Positions 51,449 to 52,179 of a stretch of 52,179 bases of DNA are shown here, one piece after another. Positions within the stretch are counted from its first letter, which is position 1. Each line of letters opens with the position of its first letter. The stretch covers positions 15,855 through 68,033 of the forward strand of contig MGKV01000021.1 in assembly GCA_001795795.1 (NCBI GenBank), in the 5' to 3' direction. Position numbers and translations under genes: made by a program. A model generated the notes under the pieces. It searched no databases and was not told the DNA's origin. It saw only the letters and a program-made list of their open reading frames with translations. Source of the DNA: Candidatus Yanofskybacteria bacterium RIFCSPLOWO2_02_FULL_45_18. GTDB taxonomy: Bacteria; Patescibacteriota; Minisyncoccia; 2-02-FULL-40-12; GWA2-44-9.

Positions 51449-52179
51449 TTTGATTAGCGCTTGGTATCATTACCAGCGAGTTCTTCGACAGGATGTTTTT
51501 TATTGTGGAGGCGTCGCATAGTGGTCTAGTGCGGTTGCTTGGAGAGCAACTGTATCCGAAAGGGTACCGCTGGTTCGAATCCAGCCGCCTCCGCCAATTT
51601 TCAGAATTCGGATTTTGGGCGATTGTTGCCTCGCCCCGCCAAAGGCAGGGCTCGGCTTCGGCAAGGATTTTGAAGGGATTTTTGAAATCCAAAAACAATT
51701 TCTGCCCGCTCAAACGGAAGTTCGAACCAATCTTTTTCAGAAAATCCCGACCCTGTTCGGGATTTTCTTGCAAAGCGATAATTTCGGCTTGTTTTACGGA
51801 GTTTATGAATTTGGCGGCGAGTTCGAACCGATTATTGCTTTTTTGCTCAAAAGCCGTCATTTTGTCTTTCAAAAGCTGTTTTTGATTGACGAGTTTGTTT
51901 TTGGCTTCCCGATATTCGGCGAGGTTCAAAGCGTTTTCAAGATAGGCGTTCATCAATTTTTCCAGTTTCTCGTCAATCGTTTTTATTTCGTCATCTGTTT
52001 TTTGAGCAAAAAAGCGTGATGATTGGGCTTTCTCATTTTTCTCGCTTTCCAATTCATTTATCATTTTGTCAGCCCAATCATCAGGCAAAGAAACTTTTTG
52101 TATAGCTTCGTTGATTTGAGATGAAATTTTTTCTTCTCTCGTAAAAACATTTTGCGAGCAAATATGGTTTGGATTTTTC
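51381..52179 (-). CDS. Serine recombinase, C-terminal part (gene runs off the right edge)
   Basis: The frame is open to the edge. From the edge it reads NPNHICSQNVFTREEKISSQINEAI: a final zinc-ribbon Cys followed by a long coiled coil (DDEIKTIDEKLEKLMNAYLENALNLAEYREAKNKLVNQKQLLKDKM) and FLKKIGSNFRLSGQKLFLDFKNPFKIL, the usual order of the recombinase zinc beta ribbon and coiled coil of large serine recombinases. The catalytic N-terminus is outside the window. After IAQNPNSENW the frame passes antisense through tRNA-Ser(GGA) to a stop at 51381, so the real C-terminus may be a by-product of insertion at the tRNA. Confidence 0.8.
   Translation of the reverse strand, partial: KNPNHICSQNVFTREEKISSQINEAIQKVSLPDDWADKMINELESEKNEKAQSSRFFAQKTDDEIKTIDEKLEKLMNAYLENALNLAEYREAKNKLVNQKQLLKDKMTAFEQKSNNRFELAAKFINSVKQAEIIALQENPEQGRDFLKKIGSNFRLSGQKLFLDFKNPFKILAEAEPCLWRGEATIAQNPNSENWRRRLDSNQRYPFGYSCSPSNRTRPLCDASTIKNILSKNSLVMIPSANQINLSQNASPQADASFLCRHPGY
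51507..51596 (+). tRNA. tRNA-Ser(GGA)
   Basis: Acceptor GGAGGCG/CGCCTCC, discriminator G, encoded CCA. Anticodon stem GTTGC/GCAAC encloses TTGGAGA with anticodon GGA at 51541-51543, reading UCC and UCU. Long variable arm of serine type; T arm GGTTCGAATCC. Confidence 0.96.
51588..51623. repeat. Right copy of the 36-bp inverted repeat
   Basis: Identical to the reverse complement of 1-36; starts in the acceptor stem of tRNA-Ser(GGA) and runs into the end of the recombinase gene. Confidence 0.9.

Overview
The window looks like a chromosomal stretch of a Patescibacteria (Candidate Phyla Radiation) bacterium, probably a Parcubacteria-type lineage. Evidence: compact core genes, typical small membrane-anchored proteins with the GIAPI-type N-terminus, DUF3048, LemA/HtpX, a YraN/ComM pair, a GroEL ending GGMPPMGDY, and few biosynthetic genes. 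TGA is used as a stop, so the standard bacterial code applies. No database could be searched; the lineage is inferred.

Layout. Both ends carry a tRNA-Ser gene (UGA at the left on -, GGA at the right on +). Each is followed outward by the same 36 bp, which encodes the same tail (IAQNPNSENW) of a serine recombinase reading back toward the tRNA; the right-hand recombinase is clearly visible. From left to right: GATase1 hydrolase, M23 peptidase, XerC/D recombinase; the rpsO-NYN-pnp cluster with structured leaders; a proline-rich membrane protein; a 380-bp array of GTGACA/TGTCAC words; DksA-like protein, ComM, LysM-M23, YraN; an odd island at 12.1-14.8 kb; tsaE, polA, two paralogous small genes, mutM; a secreted S8 protease; DUF3048 protein, holA; the minus-strand operon prkA-yeaH-spoVR; a membrane glycosyltransferase; recG; small membrane proteins; tRNA-Arg(GCG); groES-groEL behind a CIRCE-like operator; methyltransferase-pyrG; a class A penicillin-binding protein; lemA and htpX with a radical SAM-CYTH pair inserted between them.

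Three things stand out. (1) Two overlapping orphan genes (12250-13723) whose coding sequence is packed almost end to end with short perfect inverted repeats. (2) Directly after them, three perfect 38-bp palindromes with common TGTCC ends; two of them bracket a PaaX/Cas2-like gene and differ by compensatory changes in both arms. (3) Tandem repeats with a fixed 7-bp period but locus-specific sequence, found just before start codons, across stop codons, and inside the coding regions of polA, tsaE, mutM, recG, pyrG and a glycosyltransferase, where they encode lineage-specific insertions. The largest gene-free stretch (7664-8309) is the GTGACA array.

Functionally the window mixes replication and repair (polA, holA, mutM, recG, ComM, XerC/D), translation and RNA turnover (rpsO, pnp, tRNAs, tsaE), envelope work (PBP, two M23 peptidases, S8 protease, HtpX, LemA, glycosyltransferase), stress handling (GroESL, the PrkA module) and CTP synthesis.
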